Below, piece by piece: positions 7,455-16,038 of a stretch of DNA of 64,000 bases. How positions within the stretch are numbered: position 1 is the stretch's first letter; each line of letters opens with the position of its first letter. Origin of the DNA: Enemella dayhoffiae (lineage in GTDB: Bacteria; Actinomycetota; Actinomycetes; Propionibacteriales; Propionibacteriaceae); contig NZ_NMVQ01000045.1 of the NCBI RefSeq assembly GCF_002250625.1, forward strand, positions 62,001-126,000, in the 5' to 3' direction. The notes under the pieces were generated by a model that saw only the letters and a program-made list of their open reading frames with translations, had not been told where the DNA came from and made no database searches. Position numbers and translations under genes: made by a program.

Positions 7455-8852
7455 TCAGTGACCGTGGGCCTCGTGGCCCGGTTTCGCCTCACGCAGTTGG
7501 CTCGGGTCGGGGTCCTTGGGCGGGGGTGCCGCCTTGAGGATCAGGGTGATGATCGCGGCGATCACCATTGAGGCACCGACCACCCACAGGCCGGCCTTCT
7601 GGTTGCCGGTGAGGTCGGCCAGCCAGCCGGTGATGTAGGGGGCCGCGAACCCGGCCAGGTTGCCGATCGAGTTGATCAGCGCGATACCGGTGGCCGCCGC
7701 AGCGCCGGACAGGAAGGCGGTGGGCAGCGTCCAGAAGGTCGGCAGGAACGCCATGATGCCGACGGCGCAGATGCTCACCATCACCATCGCCATGAACGGG
7801 TTGCCCATATAGAGGGTGATCGGGATCGCGACGCCACCGATGATCAGCGGGACCGCGTTGTGCATCACCCGCTCACCGGTCTTGTCCGAGTGCCGCGACC
7901 AGAGCAGCATCGAGATCGTGCCCAGCGCGAACGGGATCGCGTTGATCAGGCCACGCTCGACCAGGGAATACTTGGTGTTGTACTGCCCCTCGAAGCCCTT
8001 GATGATCGTGGGCAGGAAGAAGCTGAGGGCGTACAACCCGTAGACGCCACCGAAATAGACCAGCGACAACGCCCAGACTCGCGGCATCGCCAGCGCCCTG
8101 CCCATGCTGATCTGGTAGGTGGAGTCCTTGTGCTCGTGCTCGTAGTCGAGCTTGGCCTGCAGCACCTCCTGCTCGCTGGGCTGCAGCCACTTGGCGGCCG
8201 ACGGCCGATCGGTCAGATAGAACCAGCAGATGATGCCGATGATGACCGCCGGAATGCCTTCCACCAGGAACATCGCGCGCCAGCCGGCCATCCCGAAGAT
8301 GCTGCCGTGGGTGATCTCGATGATCCACGAGGAGAGCGGTGCGCCCAGTGCGGTGGAGATCGGGATCGCGGTCATGAACAGCGCGGTGTAGCGGGCGCGG
8401 TCCTTCTGCGGGAACCAGTAGGTGAGATAGAGGATGATCCCGGGGAAGAAGCCGGCCTCGGCGATACCGAGCAGGAAGCGCAGCACGTACAGCCAGGTCG
8501 CGTTCGGCACGAAGGCGAAGATCGTCGCGATGATTCCCCAGGACACCATGATGCGGGCGATCCAGCGCCGCGCGCCAAACTTGTGCAGGGCGATGTTGGA
8601 GGGCACCTCGAGGATCAGGTAGCCGATGAAGAACAGGCCGGAGGCCAGGCCGAACTGGGTCTGGGAGAGGCCCAGGTCCCGGTTCATGCCGTTGGGGCCG
8701 GCGAAGGCGATGTTGGTCCGGTCCAGGTAGTTGATGAAGTACAGCAGGATCAGGAAGGGCACCAGCCGCTTCGCGACCTTCTGGATGGTCGCATGCAACT
8801 CCGGCGAATCGCCGTCAGCTCTCACTTCTGCGGGTGGGACGGACGAGCTCAT
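7455..8852 (-). CDS. MFS transporter, anion:cation symporter (ACS) type
   Basis: A 465-residue, 12-helix major facilitator. The first helices carry FLILLYFINYLDRTNIAFA and the inter-helix signature FGLASGLFFIGYLILEVPSN, characteristic of the ACS family (phthalate, tartrate, glucarate and other organic-anion importers). The central loop (residues about 210-245) is hydrophilic and the C-terminus is His-rich. It starts 3 bp downstream of the SDR stop on the same strand, so the two form an operon: uptake of an organic acid and its first oxidation or reduction. The exact substrate is not visible. Confidence 0.92.
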   Translation of the reverse strand: MSSSVPPAEVRADGDSPELHATIQKVAKRLVPFLILLYFINYLDRTNIAFAGPNGMNRDLGLSQTQFGLASGLFFIGYLILEVPSNIALHKFGARRWIARIMVSWGIIATIFAFVPNATWLYVLRFLLGIAEAGFFPGIILYLTYWFPQKDRARYTALFMTAIPISTALGAPLSSWIIEITHGSIFGMAGWRAMFLVEGIPAVIIGIICWFYLTDRPSAAKWLQPSEQEVLQAKLDYEHEHKDSTYQISMGRALAMPRVWALSLVYFGGVYGLYALSFFLPTIIKGFEGQYNTKYSLVERGLINAIPFALGTISMLLWSRHSDKTGERVMHNAVPLIIGGVAIPITLYMGNPFMAMVMVSICAVGIMAFLPTFWTLPTAFLSGAAAATGIALINSIGNLAGFAAPYITGWLADLTGNQKAGLWVVGASMVIAAIITLILKAAPPPKDPDPSQLREAKPGHEAHGH

Positions 8853-8855
8853 ACG

Positions 8856-9698
8856 TCACCTTTCAGAGTCTTGGAGGGAACCCGGCTGGCTGGGCTGGGG
8901 TGGCTCATCGGCTGCGTCGCTCGACGGCAGCGGTGGGGTGAAGCGCCCGTCGATGGCGGTCCAGCCGCCGTCGACGGGCAGCGGTACGCCGGTCATGAAC
9001 CCGGCCGCATCGCTGATCAGGAAGGTGACCGCACCGGCGATCTCGGCCGGCTGGGCCCAGCGGCCCAGGGCGCCCTTGGTGGCGTACGCGTTGTACCAGT
9101 CGGGGGAGGAGCGGATCTGGTCGGTCAGCGGAGTCTCCACCACCCCCGGCAGCACTGCGTTCACGCGTACGCCGGCCGGCCCGAACTCGGCGGCGGCGGT
9201 GCGGACCAGCTGCACCGCGCCCGCCTTCGCTGCGGCGTACGCCGACTGTCCCGGCTCGACGGTGGTGGCGCGGATCGAGGAGAAGACCACGATGCTGCCG
9301 CGTCCCTGTTCGGCCATCCGCGGCGCGAACGCCTGCACCGCCCAGTAGGGGCCCTTGAGGTTGAGCGCCAGCACCTTGTCCAGGTCTGCCTCGGTGTAGT
9401 CGACGATCCGCTGCCGGACGTTGGCCCCGACGGTGACGACGAGGCCGTCGACGGGGCCGACCTCGGTGGCGAGGGCGTGCACCGCGGAGCGGTCCGTGAT
9501 GTCCAGGGTGTGCGCGGTGGCGCTGGGATGCTGGGCGGCGACCCGCTCAGCGGTTTCGGCGGAGACGTCGGCGCAGACCAGGGTGGCGCCGGCCTCGGCC
9601 AGGCTGGCGGCCACCTCGGCCCCGATGCCGCCGACACCGATCAGGACCACCCGCCGGTCGGCGAGGGAGAAGGCCCCCGGCCGTCCCGTCTGCTGCAT
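8856..9698 (-). CDS. SDR-family NAD(P)-dependent oxidoreductase
   Basis: A 280-residue classical-type short-chain dehydrogenase. The catalytic triad is visible as S140/S141, Y154 and K158 (FSS...QSAYAAAKAG), the NNAG-equivalent strand is VTVGANV, and the C-terminus holds the usual PLPVDGG segment. The nucleotide-binding loop reads LIGVGGIGAE, an unusual shorter form of the normal TGxxxGxG, so cofactor affinity may differ. An acidic residue after the second strand (CADVS) favours NAD(H). It is co-transcribed with the ACS-type transporter, suggesting catabolism of an imported hydroxy-acid or sugar-acid. No dedicated regulator is adjacent. Confidence 0.9.
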   Translation of the reverse strand: MQQTGRPGAFSLADRRVVLIGVGGIGAEVAASLAEAGATLVCADVSAETAERVAAQHPSATAHTLDITDRSAVHALATEVGPVDGLVVTVGANVRQRIVDYTEADLDKVLALNLKGPYWAVQAFAPRMAEQGRGSIVVFSSIRATTVEPGQSAYAAAKAGAVQLVRTAAAEFGPAGVRVNAVLPGVVETPLTDQIRSSPDWYNAYATKGALGRWAQPAEIAGAVTFLISDAAGFMTGVPLPVDGGWTAIDGRFTPPLPSSDAADEPPQPSQPGSLQDSER

Positions 9699-9780
9699 CG
9701 AAGACCCCCTGGCACGACTGTGTGCACGCTGTTGCGTGTGGGGAAACTCTGCCGCTGGGGACTGGGGTGGTCAAGGGCGC

Positions 9781-9805
9781 TGTATACAACTCTGACCTAC
9801 CGGTA
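9781..9805. promoter_or_regulatory. Pair of perfect 8-bp palindromes upstream of the SDR/MFS operon
   Basis: TGTATACA (9781-9788) and TACCGGTA (9798-9805) are both perfect palindromes in an A/T-richer stretch between the SDR start (9698) and the next gene's stop (9838). TTGTATAC-type sites are common for GntR-family regulators. No regulator gene is adjacent, so this is a candidate operator only. Confidence 0.35.
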
Positions 9806-9837
9806 TAGAGCTGTGACCAATGTGGCCAGAGGAAGGG

Positions 9838-11040
9838 CTACTGCTCCAGGTCCGGGTCGCTCGCCGGCATCACCACGGCCAGCAGCAACAGGCCCATGAG
9901 CAGGGCGGCCGGCACGAACATCGCGTGCTGGATGCCCAGCAGGTGGACCAATCCGCCGACCACGGCGGGCCCGGCCAGGAAGGTGGCGTACCCGAAGGTG
10001 ACGACCAGGGCGAGGACCCGCCCCCCGCCCATGTGGCCGGCCACGGCGTACACCTGGGGGGCGATCATGCCCATGCCGAGCCCGACCAGGGCCCAGCCGA
10101 CCACCAGCACCGGCAGCGCGCTGGAAATCGCCACCAGCAGATAACCGACGGCCGCGCAGACCCCGCCGACGCGGACCACGGCGCGGCGACCGAAACGGGT
10201 GACCAACCGGTCGCCGACCAGGCGGATCAGGAACATCGCCGCGGCGACGGTGGTGAGCCCGAGCGCGCCGGTGGTCGGGGCGACCTGGGCGACGTCGGTG
10301 ACGTGGATCGAGGACCAGTCGTACGCCGTGCCCTCGCCCAGGCCGAAGGCGATCGCCATCAATCCGAGCAGCCAGGCTGCGGCCGGGATCTTCGCCCGGC
10401 CGCCGCTCTGCTCGTCGTGGTGCGACAGCGGGGCGGCCGCCGGGGCCACCCGGGCCAGCACGAGCAGGGTGATCAGCGCCGCGGCGCAGGCCAGCCCGCC
10501 GAGCAGGGGGAGGGCGCCGGCACCGGCCAGGCTCGACAGACCGGGCAGGGTGGCGAGCCCGGCGGTGGCCAGCACCAGGCCGGCCCCGGCGAAGTTGCCC
10601 AGCGACCACATTGCGTGCAGCGTGCTCATCACCGGCCGTCGGCGGGCCTGCTCGACCTGCACCCCGTAGGCGTTCATCGCGACGTCGATCGCGCCGTTGC
10701 CGAGTCCGGTCAGCGCCGCGCCGACCAGGGCCAGCGGGTACGCGGGGGCGAGGCACAGCCCGAGCACGCCGATCCCGAGCAGCGGCAGGGACGCCAGGAC
10801 CACGGTCCGGGCGCCGACCCGATCGGCCAGGCGGCCGCCGAGCTGCATCGAGAGGATGCCCATCACGCCGAGGGTGAACAGCACGGCCGGCAGCTGCCAG
10901 TCGGTCATCTGGTGCCGGTCGCGCAGGCTGGGCAGGGCGGCGGCATAGGTGCCGATGACCAGGCCGTTCACGGCGAACATGGCGATCGCCGAGCCGATGG
11001 CGACGCGGCTGTGCAGGGGCGGGTTGACGGTGGTGGACAC
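9838..11040 (-). CDS. MFS transporter, YbjJ-like
   Basis: A 400-residue major facilitator with 12 predicted helices, starting at GTG 11040 (MSTTVNPPLHSRVAIGSAIA). The helix 2-3 loop carries GGRLADRVGAR, the A-motif of MFS drug/sugar transporters. Helix 4 contains GLGNGAIDVAMNAYGVQVE, a signature I associate with YbjJ-like and fucose-permease-like members. No enzyme gene is coupled to it: the neighbours are the SDR promoter region and a TetR gene in the same direction 82 bp upstream. That TetR may regulate it, which would suit an efflux role, but the substrate is unknown. Confidence 0.88.
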   Translation of the reverse strand: MSTTVNPPLHSRVAIGSAIAMFAVNGLVIGTYAAALPSLRDRHQMTDWQLPAVLFTLGVMGILSMQLGGRLADRVGARTVVLASLPLLGIGVLGLCLAPAYPLALVGAALTGLGNGAIDVAMNAYGVQVEQARRRPVMSTLHAMWSLGNFAGAGLVLATAGLATLPGLSSLAGAGALPLLGGLACAAALITLLVLARVAPAAAPLSHHDEQSGGRAKIPAAAWLLGLMAIAFGLGEGTAYDWSSIHVTDVAQVAPTTGALGLTTVAAAMFLIRLVGDRLVTRFGRRAVVRVGGVCAAVGYLLVAISSALPVLVVGWALVGLGMGMIAPQVYAVAGHMGGGRVLALVVTFGYATFLAGPAVVGGLVHLLGIQHAMFVPAALLMGLLLLAVVMPASDPDLEQ

Positions 11041-11122
11041 GCGGGAACTCCAGGACTCGTCTGTATCGATTTAGAAGAGGTTCAAGTCTGACGCGCACGG
11101 GAGGCGTGTGTCAACCGACCGG

Positions 11123-11770
11123 TCAGGAGTCGGTCGGGCGAGCGCGCAGCGTCGGCTTCCGCTCCAGGTGCCGCAGCCCGTTCCAGGCCAGGTTGACCAG
11201 ATGTGCGGCCACCACCTGCTTGGACTGCTTGCGGTTGTCCAGCCACCACTGACCGGTCAACCCGACCATGCCGACCAGCATCTGGGCATAGATGGGGGCG
11301 GCCTTGGCGTCCAGCTTCCGCGTCTTGAACTCGGTGACCAGGATGTCGGTCACCTGGGAGGCGACGTCGGAGAGGATGCTGGCGAAGGAGCCCGAGCTCT
11401 GCCCGACGTCGGAGTCGCGGACCAGGATCCGGAATCCGTCGGTGTGGTTCTCTACATAGTCGAGCAGCGCGATGGTGGCGTACTCGATCAGGTCCCGCTG
11501 GGTCCCCGGGCGCTGCAACGAGCTGCGGATCGCTTCGAGCAGCGTGCGCACCTCGCGGTCGATCACCACGGCGTACAACCCCTCCTTGCCGCCGAAGTGC
11601 TCATAGACGACAGGCTTGGACACCTGCGCCCGGGCCGCGATCTCCTCGATCGAGCTGCCCTCGAACCCCTTGTCGGCGAACAGCGAGCGGGCGATCGTGA
11701 TCAGCTGCTCGCGACGCTCTTGACCGGTCATCCGGACCCGACGCCGACCGGTCGCACGCTCGCTGCTCAC
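11123..11770 (-). CDS. TetR-family transcriptional regulator
   Basis: A 215-residue TetR protein. The N-terminal helix-turn-helix is canonical: EQLITIARSLFADKGFEGSS, then IEEIAARAQVSKPVVYEHFG. The remaining helices form the ligand-binding domain. Two starts are possible: GTG 11770, which has a CACACT -10-like box 6 nt upstream (leaderless spacing), and ATG 11731; neither has a clear ribosome site, so the GTG is preferred. The gene is divergent from tRNA-Gln/glmU. A TetR gene also lies next to glmU/mfd in M. tuberculosis (Rv1019, from memory), so this position appears conserved. Its target could be itself, the YbjJ-like transporter downstream, or both. Confidence 0.9.
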   Translation of the reverse strand: MSSERATGRRRVRMTGQERREQLITIARSLFADKGFEGSSIEEIAARAQVSKPVVYEHFGGKEGLYAVVIDREVRTLLEAIRSSLQRPGTQRDLIEYATIALLDYVENHTDGFRILVRDSDVGQSSGSFASILSDVASQVTDILVTEFKTRKLDAKAAPIYAQMLVGMVGLTGQWWLDNRKQSKQVVAAHLVNLAWNGLRHLERKPTLRARPTDS

Positions 11771-11815
11771 CGGCCCAGTGTGGCACGCTAGGCTGGTCCG
11801 GCCGCACGGCGGCGA

Positions 11816-11894
11816 TCCCCGGTTGGTCTGTCGGCAGGGCCCGCCTGACTTTGAATCAGGACAAGCGACGTAGGTTCGACTCCTACCCGGGGAG
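11816..11894 (+). tRNA. tRNA-Gln (anticodon TTG)
   Basis: A cloverleaf can be drawn. The acceptor stem is TCCCCGG/CCGGGGA and the discriminator G. The anticodon stem CCTGA/TCAGG encloses the loop CTTTGAA, giving anticodon TTG for codon CAA. The T arm is GTAGG-TTCGACT-CCTAC. CCA is not encoded. The region between anticodon stem and T stem is about 9 nt, longer than the usual 4-5. The gene lies 34 bp before the glmU start. Confidence 0.85.
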
Positions 11895-11928
11895 CGGAAA
11901 TGTTCGTCCAGCTGAGGGAGAGCCTCCT

Positions 11929-13422
11929 TTGACCGATTCGGCACAGACCGATTCCGCGCGTCGGGTTGCTGCGGTCGTCGTGCTGGCCGCCGGCGCCGGC
12001 ACCCGGATGAAATCGTCCAGATCCAAACTGCTGCACGAGGTGGCCGGCCGGTCCATGCTCTCCTACGCCGTTTCGGCGGCCGAGGCGCTGGACCCCGAAC
12101 ACCTGGTCGTGGTGGTCGGGCACCAGCGTGAGCAGGTGGAGTCCCACCTGCAGGAGATCGCACCCGAGGTGCGTACCGCCGTCCAGGACCAGCAGAACGG
12201 AACCGGACACGCGGTCGCCTGCGGACTCACCGGGCTCGAGTCGCTGACCGGGGAGGTGGTGGTCACCTATGGGGACGTACCGCTGCTGGCGGGGGAGACC
12301 CTGGCCGACCTGGTCGCCGCCCACCGGGCCGCCGGGGCAGCCGCCAGCGTGCTCACCGCCGAGTTGGCCGACGCCGGCAGCTATGGCCGGATCGTGCGGG
12401 ACGCCAACGGTGAGTTCGAGCGGATCGTCGAGGCCAAGGACGCCGACCCCGACCAGTTGGCCATCACCGAGATCAACTCCGGGATCTATGTCTTCGACGC
12501 CGAGGTGCTGCGCGACGGGCTCGGCCGGCTGACCACCGGCAACGCCCAGGGCGAGCTCTATCTGACCGACGTGCTCGGGATCGCCCGCGGCGACGGCCGC
12601 AGCATCGGCACCGTCACCATCGAGGACCTGTGGCAGACCGAGGGGGTCAACGACCGCGTCCAACTGGCGGCGATGAACGCCGAGATGAACCGGCGGATCT
12701 GCGAGCGGTGGATGCGCGCGGGGGTCACGATCATCGATCCGGCCAGCACCTGGATCCACTCCGGGGTCGACCTGGCGCGCGACGTGACGCTGCTGCCGGG
12801 CACCTCGCTGGAGGGTGCCACCTCGGTCGGCGAGGGTGCCACCATCGGCCCGGACACCACCCTGCGCGATGTCGAGGTCGGGGCCGGGGCGACCGTGGTC
12901 CGCTGCCAGGGTGAGCTGGCGGTGATCGGGGAGAACGCCACGGTCGGGCCGTTCGCGTTCCTGCGGCCGGGCACCCAGCTCGGAGCCGGCGGCAAGGTGG
13001 GCACGTTCGTGGAGACGAAGAACACCACCATCGGCGAGGGCGCCAAGGTGCCGCACCTGTGCTATGCCGGGGATGCGGTGATCGACGCCGGCGCGAACAT
13101 CGGCGCCGGCACGATCTTCGCCAACTATGACGGCGAGAAGAAGTGGCACACCCATGTCGGGGAGCGGGCGTTCGTCGGGTCGAACTCGGTGCTGGTGTCG
13201 CCGGTCGACATCGGACCGGGCGCCTTCGTGGCCGCCGGCTCGGGGATCACCGACAACGTGCCACCGGGGGCGCTGGCGGTGGCCCGCGGCCGGCAGCACA
13301 ACTCGCAGGGGTGGGTCCAGCGGCGCAAGCCCGACAGCAAGCAGGCCCGCGCGGCCGCGGCCGCTGAGGCGTACCAACCGGATGAGCAGGTGACCGCGGA
13401 CCAGCAGGTGCCACGGGACTAG
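11929..13422 (+). CDS. glmU: Bifunctional GlcNAc-1-P uridyltransferase / GlcN-1-P acetyltransferase
   Basis: GlmU makes UDP-N-acetylglucosamine for peptidoglycan. The 497-residue protein has the N-terminal nucleotidyltransferase signature VVLAAGAGTRMKSS, the TYGDVPLL strand, and a C-terminal left-handed beta-helix with hexapeptide repeats (for example GATIGPDTTLRDVEVG) carrying the acetyltransferase residues. A TTG start at 11929 is chosen: it follows a GAGGGAGAG site by a normal spacing, while an upstream in-frame ATG would lie inside the tRNA. The C-terminal 30 residues are an Ala/Gln-rich tail. It is followed 17 bp later by prs. Confidence 0.96.
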   Translation: MTDSAQTDSARRVAAVVVLAAGAGTRMKSSRSKLLHEVAGRSMLSYAVSAAEALDPEHLVVVVGHQREQVESHLQEIAPEVRTAVQDQQNGTGHAVACGLTGLESLTGEVVVTYGDVPLLAGETLADLVAAHRAAGAAASVLTAELADAGSYGRIVRDANGEFERIVEAKDADPDQLAITEINSGIYVFDAEVLRDGLGRLTTGNAQGELYLTDVLGIARGDGRSIGTVTIEDLWQTEGVNDRVQLAAMNAEMNRRICERWMRAGVTIIDPASTWIHSGVDLARDVTLLPGTSLEGATSVGEGATIGPDTTLRDVEVGAGATVVRCQGELAVIGENATVGPFAFLRPGTQLGAGGKVGTFVETKNTTIGEGAKVPHLCYAGDAVIDAGANIGAGTIFANYDGEKKWHTHVGERAFVGSNSVLVSPVDIGPGAFVAAGSGITDNVPPGALAVARGRQHNSQGWVQRRKPDSKQARAAAAAEAYQPDEQVTADQQVPRD

Positions 13423-13439
13423 GGCAAGGAGCAGCGCCA

Positions 13440-14417
13440 GTGAGCGGGTTGAAGCAGAATCGCGAGAAGCACCTGATGCTGTTCTCCGGCCGCGCGCACC
13501 CGGAACTGGCCGAGGAGGTGTCCGCGCTGCTGGAGACCGAGCTGACCGAGACCCGCTCGGTGACCTATGCGAACTCCGAGATCTATGTGCGGTTCGAGGA
13601 GTCGGTACGCGGCAGCGACGCGTTCGTCATCCAGGCCCACCCGGCGCCGGTGAACGAGTGGCTGATGGAGCAGCTGATCATGGTGGACGCGCTGAAACGG
13701 GCCTCGGCCGACCGGATCACCGTGGTCTCCCCGTTCTATCCGTATGCCCGCCAGGACAAGAAGCACGTCGGCCGCGAACCGATCTCGGCCCGGCTGATCG
13801 CCGACCTCTACCGCACCGCGGGTGCGGACCGGATCATGTCGGTCGACCTGCACGCGGCGCAGATCCAGGGGTTCTTCGACGGGCCGGTCGACCACCTGTG
13901 GGCGCTGCCAGTGCTGTCGGACTATCTCAGCAAGAAGTACGCCGGCGAGGACCTGGTGGTGGTCTCGCCCGATGCCGGACGGGTACGCCTGGCCGACCTG
14001 TGGACCGACAAGCTGGGCTGCCCGCTGGCGATCATCCACAAGCGGCGTGACCCGAACGTGGCCAACCAGGTCGCGGTGCACGAGGTGGTCGGTGAGGTCG
14101 AGGGCAAGGTGTGCCTGCTGGTCGATGACATGATCGACACGGCCGGCACCATCTGCCAGGCGGCCGACGCGCTGACGGCCCGCGGGGCCAAGAAGGTGAT
14201 CGCCGCCGCCACCCACCCGATCCTGTCCGGGCCCGCGGCGCAGCGGCTGAACGACTCCGCCTTCGCCGAGGTGGTGGTCACCAACACCCTGCCGATCTCC
14301 AGCGAGGTGGCGGTCGACAAGCTCACGGTGCTGTCCATCGCTCCGCTGATCGCCCAGGCCATCCACGAGGTGTTCACCGACGGTTCGGTGACCTCGCTCT
14401 TCGGCGGCCAGAGCTGA
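13440..14417 (+). CDS. prs: Ribose-phosphate pyrophosphokinase
   Basis: Prs makes PRPP, used in nucleotide, His and Trp synthesis and, in actinobacteria, cell-wall arabinan precursors. The 325-residue protein has the class I layout: an N-terminal FSGRAHPELAEEV, the flexible ATP loop YARQDKKHVGREPISARL, the HAAQIQGFFD regulatory loop, and the PRPP-binding loop VDDMIDTAGTI. It starts at GTG 13440, 17 bp after glmU, and the pair forms an operon as in other actinobacteria. Nothing is unusual in its length or key residues. Confidence 0.97.
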   Translation: MSGLKQNREKHLMLFSGRAHPELAEEVSALLETELTETRSVTYANSEIYVRFEESVRGSDAFVIQAHPAPVNEWLMEQLIMVDALKRASADRITVVSPFYPYARQDKKHVGREPISARLIADLYRTAGADRIMSVDLHAAQIQGFFDGPVDHLWALPVLSDYLSKKYAGEDLVVVSPDAGRVRLADLWTDKLGCPLAIIHKRRDPNVANQVAVHEVVGEVEGKVCLLVDDMIDTAGTICQAADALTARGAKKVIAAATHPILSGPAAQRLNDSAFAEVVVTNTLPISSEVAVDKLTVLSIAPLIAQAIHEVFTDGSVTSLFGGQS

Positions 14418-14419
14418 CC

Positions 14420-14968
14420 GTGCCGGTCCGGGCCTTTGTCGCGGTCCTGGTGCTGGCGCTGCTGGGACTCGGTGGCTGGGGGGCGTACGCCTGGTTCACC
14501 CAGAGCCCGGACAACCAGTTCGAGTCGCTGAGGGCCGGCGACTGCATCCGGCTGCTCGACGTGCCGGGGGTGGGCCCGGCCCCCGACGGCACGCTCACGG
14601 TGCGGCACGAGGAGGCCGACTGCGCGGAGGGCCCGACGCCGATGACCTACACGGTCGGGGTGGTCGGCCCCGGTCAGACCCCGTGCCCGAACGGCGACTA
14701 CGTCGAGTACTACCAGGTCTCCACCAGTCGTACGGCGGGCCAGAACACCCGCGAGCACACCGCCTGCCTGGTGCCGAACTTCGAGCCAGACCTCTGCTAC
14801 GGGGAGGACGACAGCACCTTGGGCTATCAGGTGGTGCCCTGCGGACAGGGCGCCCTGCTGCACGTGGACTCGGTCACCAGCGACCCCAGCCAGACCTGCC
14901 GCAACGGGGCCCGAAAACTGAGCTTCCCGCACCCGCCGCGACTCTTCTGCGTGCGCCCTCCCGCCTGA
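14420..14968 (+). CDS. Membrane-anchored exported protein, LppU-like
   Basis: A 182-residue protein starting at GTG 14420, 2 bp after prs. Residues 5-25 form one strong hydrophobic segment (VAVLVLALLGLGGWGAYAWF) without a lipobox, so the rest is probably outside the membrane. The external part has AGDCIRLLDVPG and about eight Cys, typical of actinobacterial LppU-type or septum-formation-like domains with disulfides. M. tuberculosis has a lipoprotein gene (lpqT) in the corresponding place between prs and rplY, but I see no clear homology. Function unknown; a cell-envelope role is inferred from location and context. Confidence 0.75.
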   Translation: MPVRAFVAVLVLALLGLGGWGAYAWFTQSPDNQFESLRAGDCIRLLDVPGVGPAPDGTLTVRHEEADCAEGPTPMTYTVGVVGPGQTPCPNGDYVEYYQVSTSRTAGQNTREHTACLVPNFEPDLCYGEDDSTLGYQVVPCGQGALLHVDSVTSDPSQTCRNGARKLSFPHPPRLFCVRPPA

Positions 14969-14983
14969 GGCCCACCTCGCCCC

Positions 14984-15070
14984 CCGCACATCTCCGGTCT
15001 CTCGACCCGGGGCCGACGAGCGGACGCGGGTCTGCGCGCCGACGGCCACGAAGAGACCGGAGTTGTGCGG
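14984..15070. repeat. 87-bp palindromic-ended repeat, copy A
   Basis: Starts with CCGCACATCTCCGGTCTCT and ends with its near-perfect inverse (one mismatch in 19). The centre (GCGGAC-GCGG-GTCTGC) can form an inner hairpin. About 74 of 87 positions match copy B at 16039-16125, in the same orientation. It abuts the stop codon of the DUF559-type gene, with no base between. Confidence 0.85.
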
Positions 15071-15949
15071 TCACCTCCACAGCAGGGCGTTCTGCACCGT
15101 GGTGACGAACGACTCCGGATGGTCCTGGATCATCCGCCAGGTGAACTCGAGCACGGTCCAGCCAGCCAGGGTCAGCGCGTTGCGGCGCCAGTGGTCGTCT
15201 TCGAACACCTCTCGCTGGGTGTGCCGTTCGAACCCGTTGACCTCCACCCCGAGCATGCGGCCGGGAAAGGCGGCGTCCAGGAAGTAGTTCATGCCCTCGA
15301 TCGTCACCGGGTGGTTGGTCATCCAACCCGTCAGCCCGGACGAGCGGAGCAAGCGGTGCGCGGCTCGCTCGGCCTCGGACCACGGCCGATCACGGGAATC
15401 GGTGAGGATCTCCCGGCGAGCCTGGTTGCCGGGCCGCTTCGGGTGATCGCGGTAGGCCCGCCACAGTTGCTCCAACGCCCACTCGCCCCGGCTCGGATGG
15501 CGGCGGAGCACGTCGTCGACCAGTTCGCCGCCACGCTCGGGGATGAGGTCCACCGCGGTCAGCACCTCGGAGGCGCAGGGCACTCCGCACACGCTCCTGA
15601 TCCAGTCGGGAGCCACCGTGCGGTGGACGAACTCGAAGCCGGGAAACCGTCTCGCCTCCCCGCTCACCGCCGCGGTGATCGTGTTGGGCGCGAGCCTCGG
15701 CCAGCCGGTGAGCGCCGCCGCGGAGGCACCGACCACGACGGCGCTCGGGTCATAGCGGGTCACGGCCAGGGCCCGGGTGGCGTGATCGTCGGCCAACTCG
15801 GGAGTGGTGTACACCCCGGGCAGCAGGGAGACCAGGTTGCCCCGTCTGTGGTGCCAGCGCAGCGAGCCCCGGAGGGCACCCGCATCGCGGAGCAGGAGCA
15901 CCCCGCCCCGTTCACACAGCAGTTCTTGGATCGCTGTTTGACTGTTCAT
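15071..15949 (-). CDS. DUF559/Vsr-like endonuclease with N-terminal AbiEi-type helix-turn-helix
   Basis: A 292-residue protein, opposite in strand to all neighbours. Residues 1-50 (LCERGGVLLLRDAGALRG, then a GVYTTPE wing) match the winged-helix seen in AbiEi-type antitoxins. Residues about 190-285 match the DUF559/Vsr-like PD-(D/E)XK nuclease fold: S-E-A-E helix at 191-194, D225 (NYFLDAAFPG), E236 and N238 (LGVEVNG), then the F-E-D-D-x-x-R-R-N helix and a GWTVLEFTW strand. Key acidic residues are intact, so an active nuclease is plausible. It sits between two direct 87-bp palindromic repeats, with its stop touching one of them. Role unknown: defence, repair or mobility. Confidence 0.85.
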   Translation of the reverse strand: MNSQTAIQELLCERGGVLLLRDAGALRGSLRWHHRRGNLVSLLPGVYTTPELADDHATRALAVTRYDPSAVVVGASAAALTGWPRLAPNTITAAVSGEARRFPGFEFVHRTVAPDWIRSVCGVPCASEVLTAVDLIPERGGELVDDVLRRHPSRGEWALEQLWRAYRDHPKRPGNQARREILTDSRDRPWSEAERAAHRLLRSSGLTGWMTNHPVTIEGMNYFLDAAFPGRMLGVEVNGFERHTQREVFEDDHWRRNALTLAGWTVLEFTWRMIQDHPESFVTTVQNALLWR

Positions 15950-16038
15950 ACCCCTCACGTGCTGCCCGAGGCCCCGGATCCTCCGGTCGCGCGGGGGAAC
16001 TGTGGACAAGTCCGGGCAACGGGGACCCTGTGGACAGC

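Noticed and set aside
7860-9899. 679-codon plus-strand frame over the ACS transporter and SDR
   Set aside because: The opposite strand encodes recognisable MFS and SDR proteins; this frame is Asp/Gly/Gln/His-rich with no motif.
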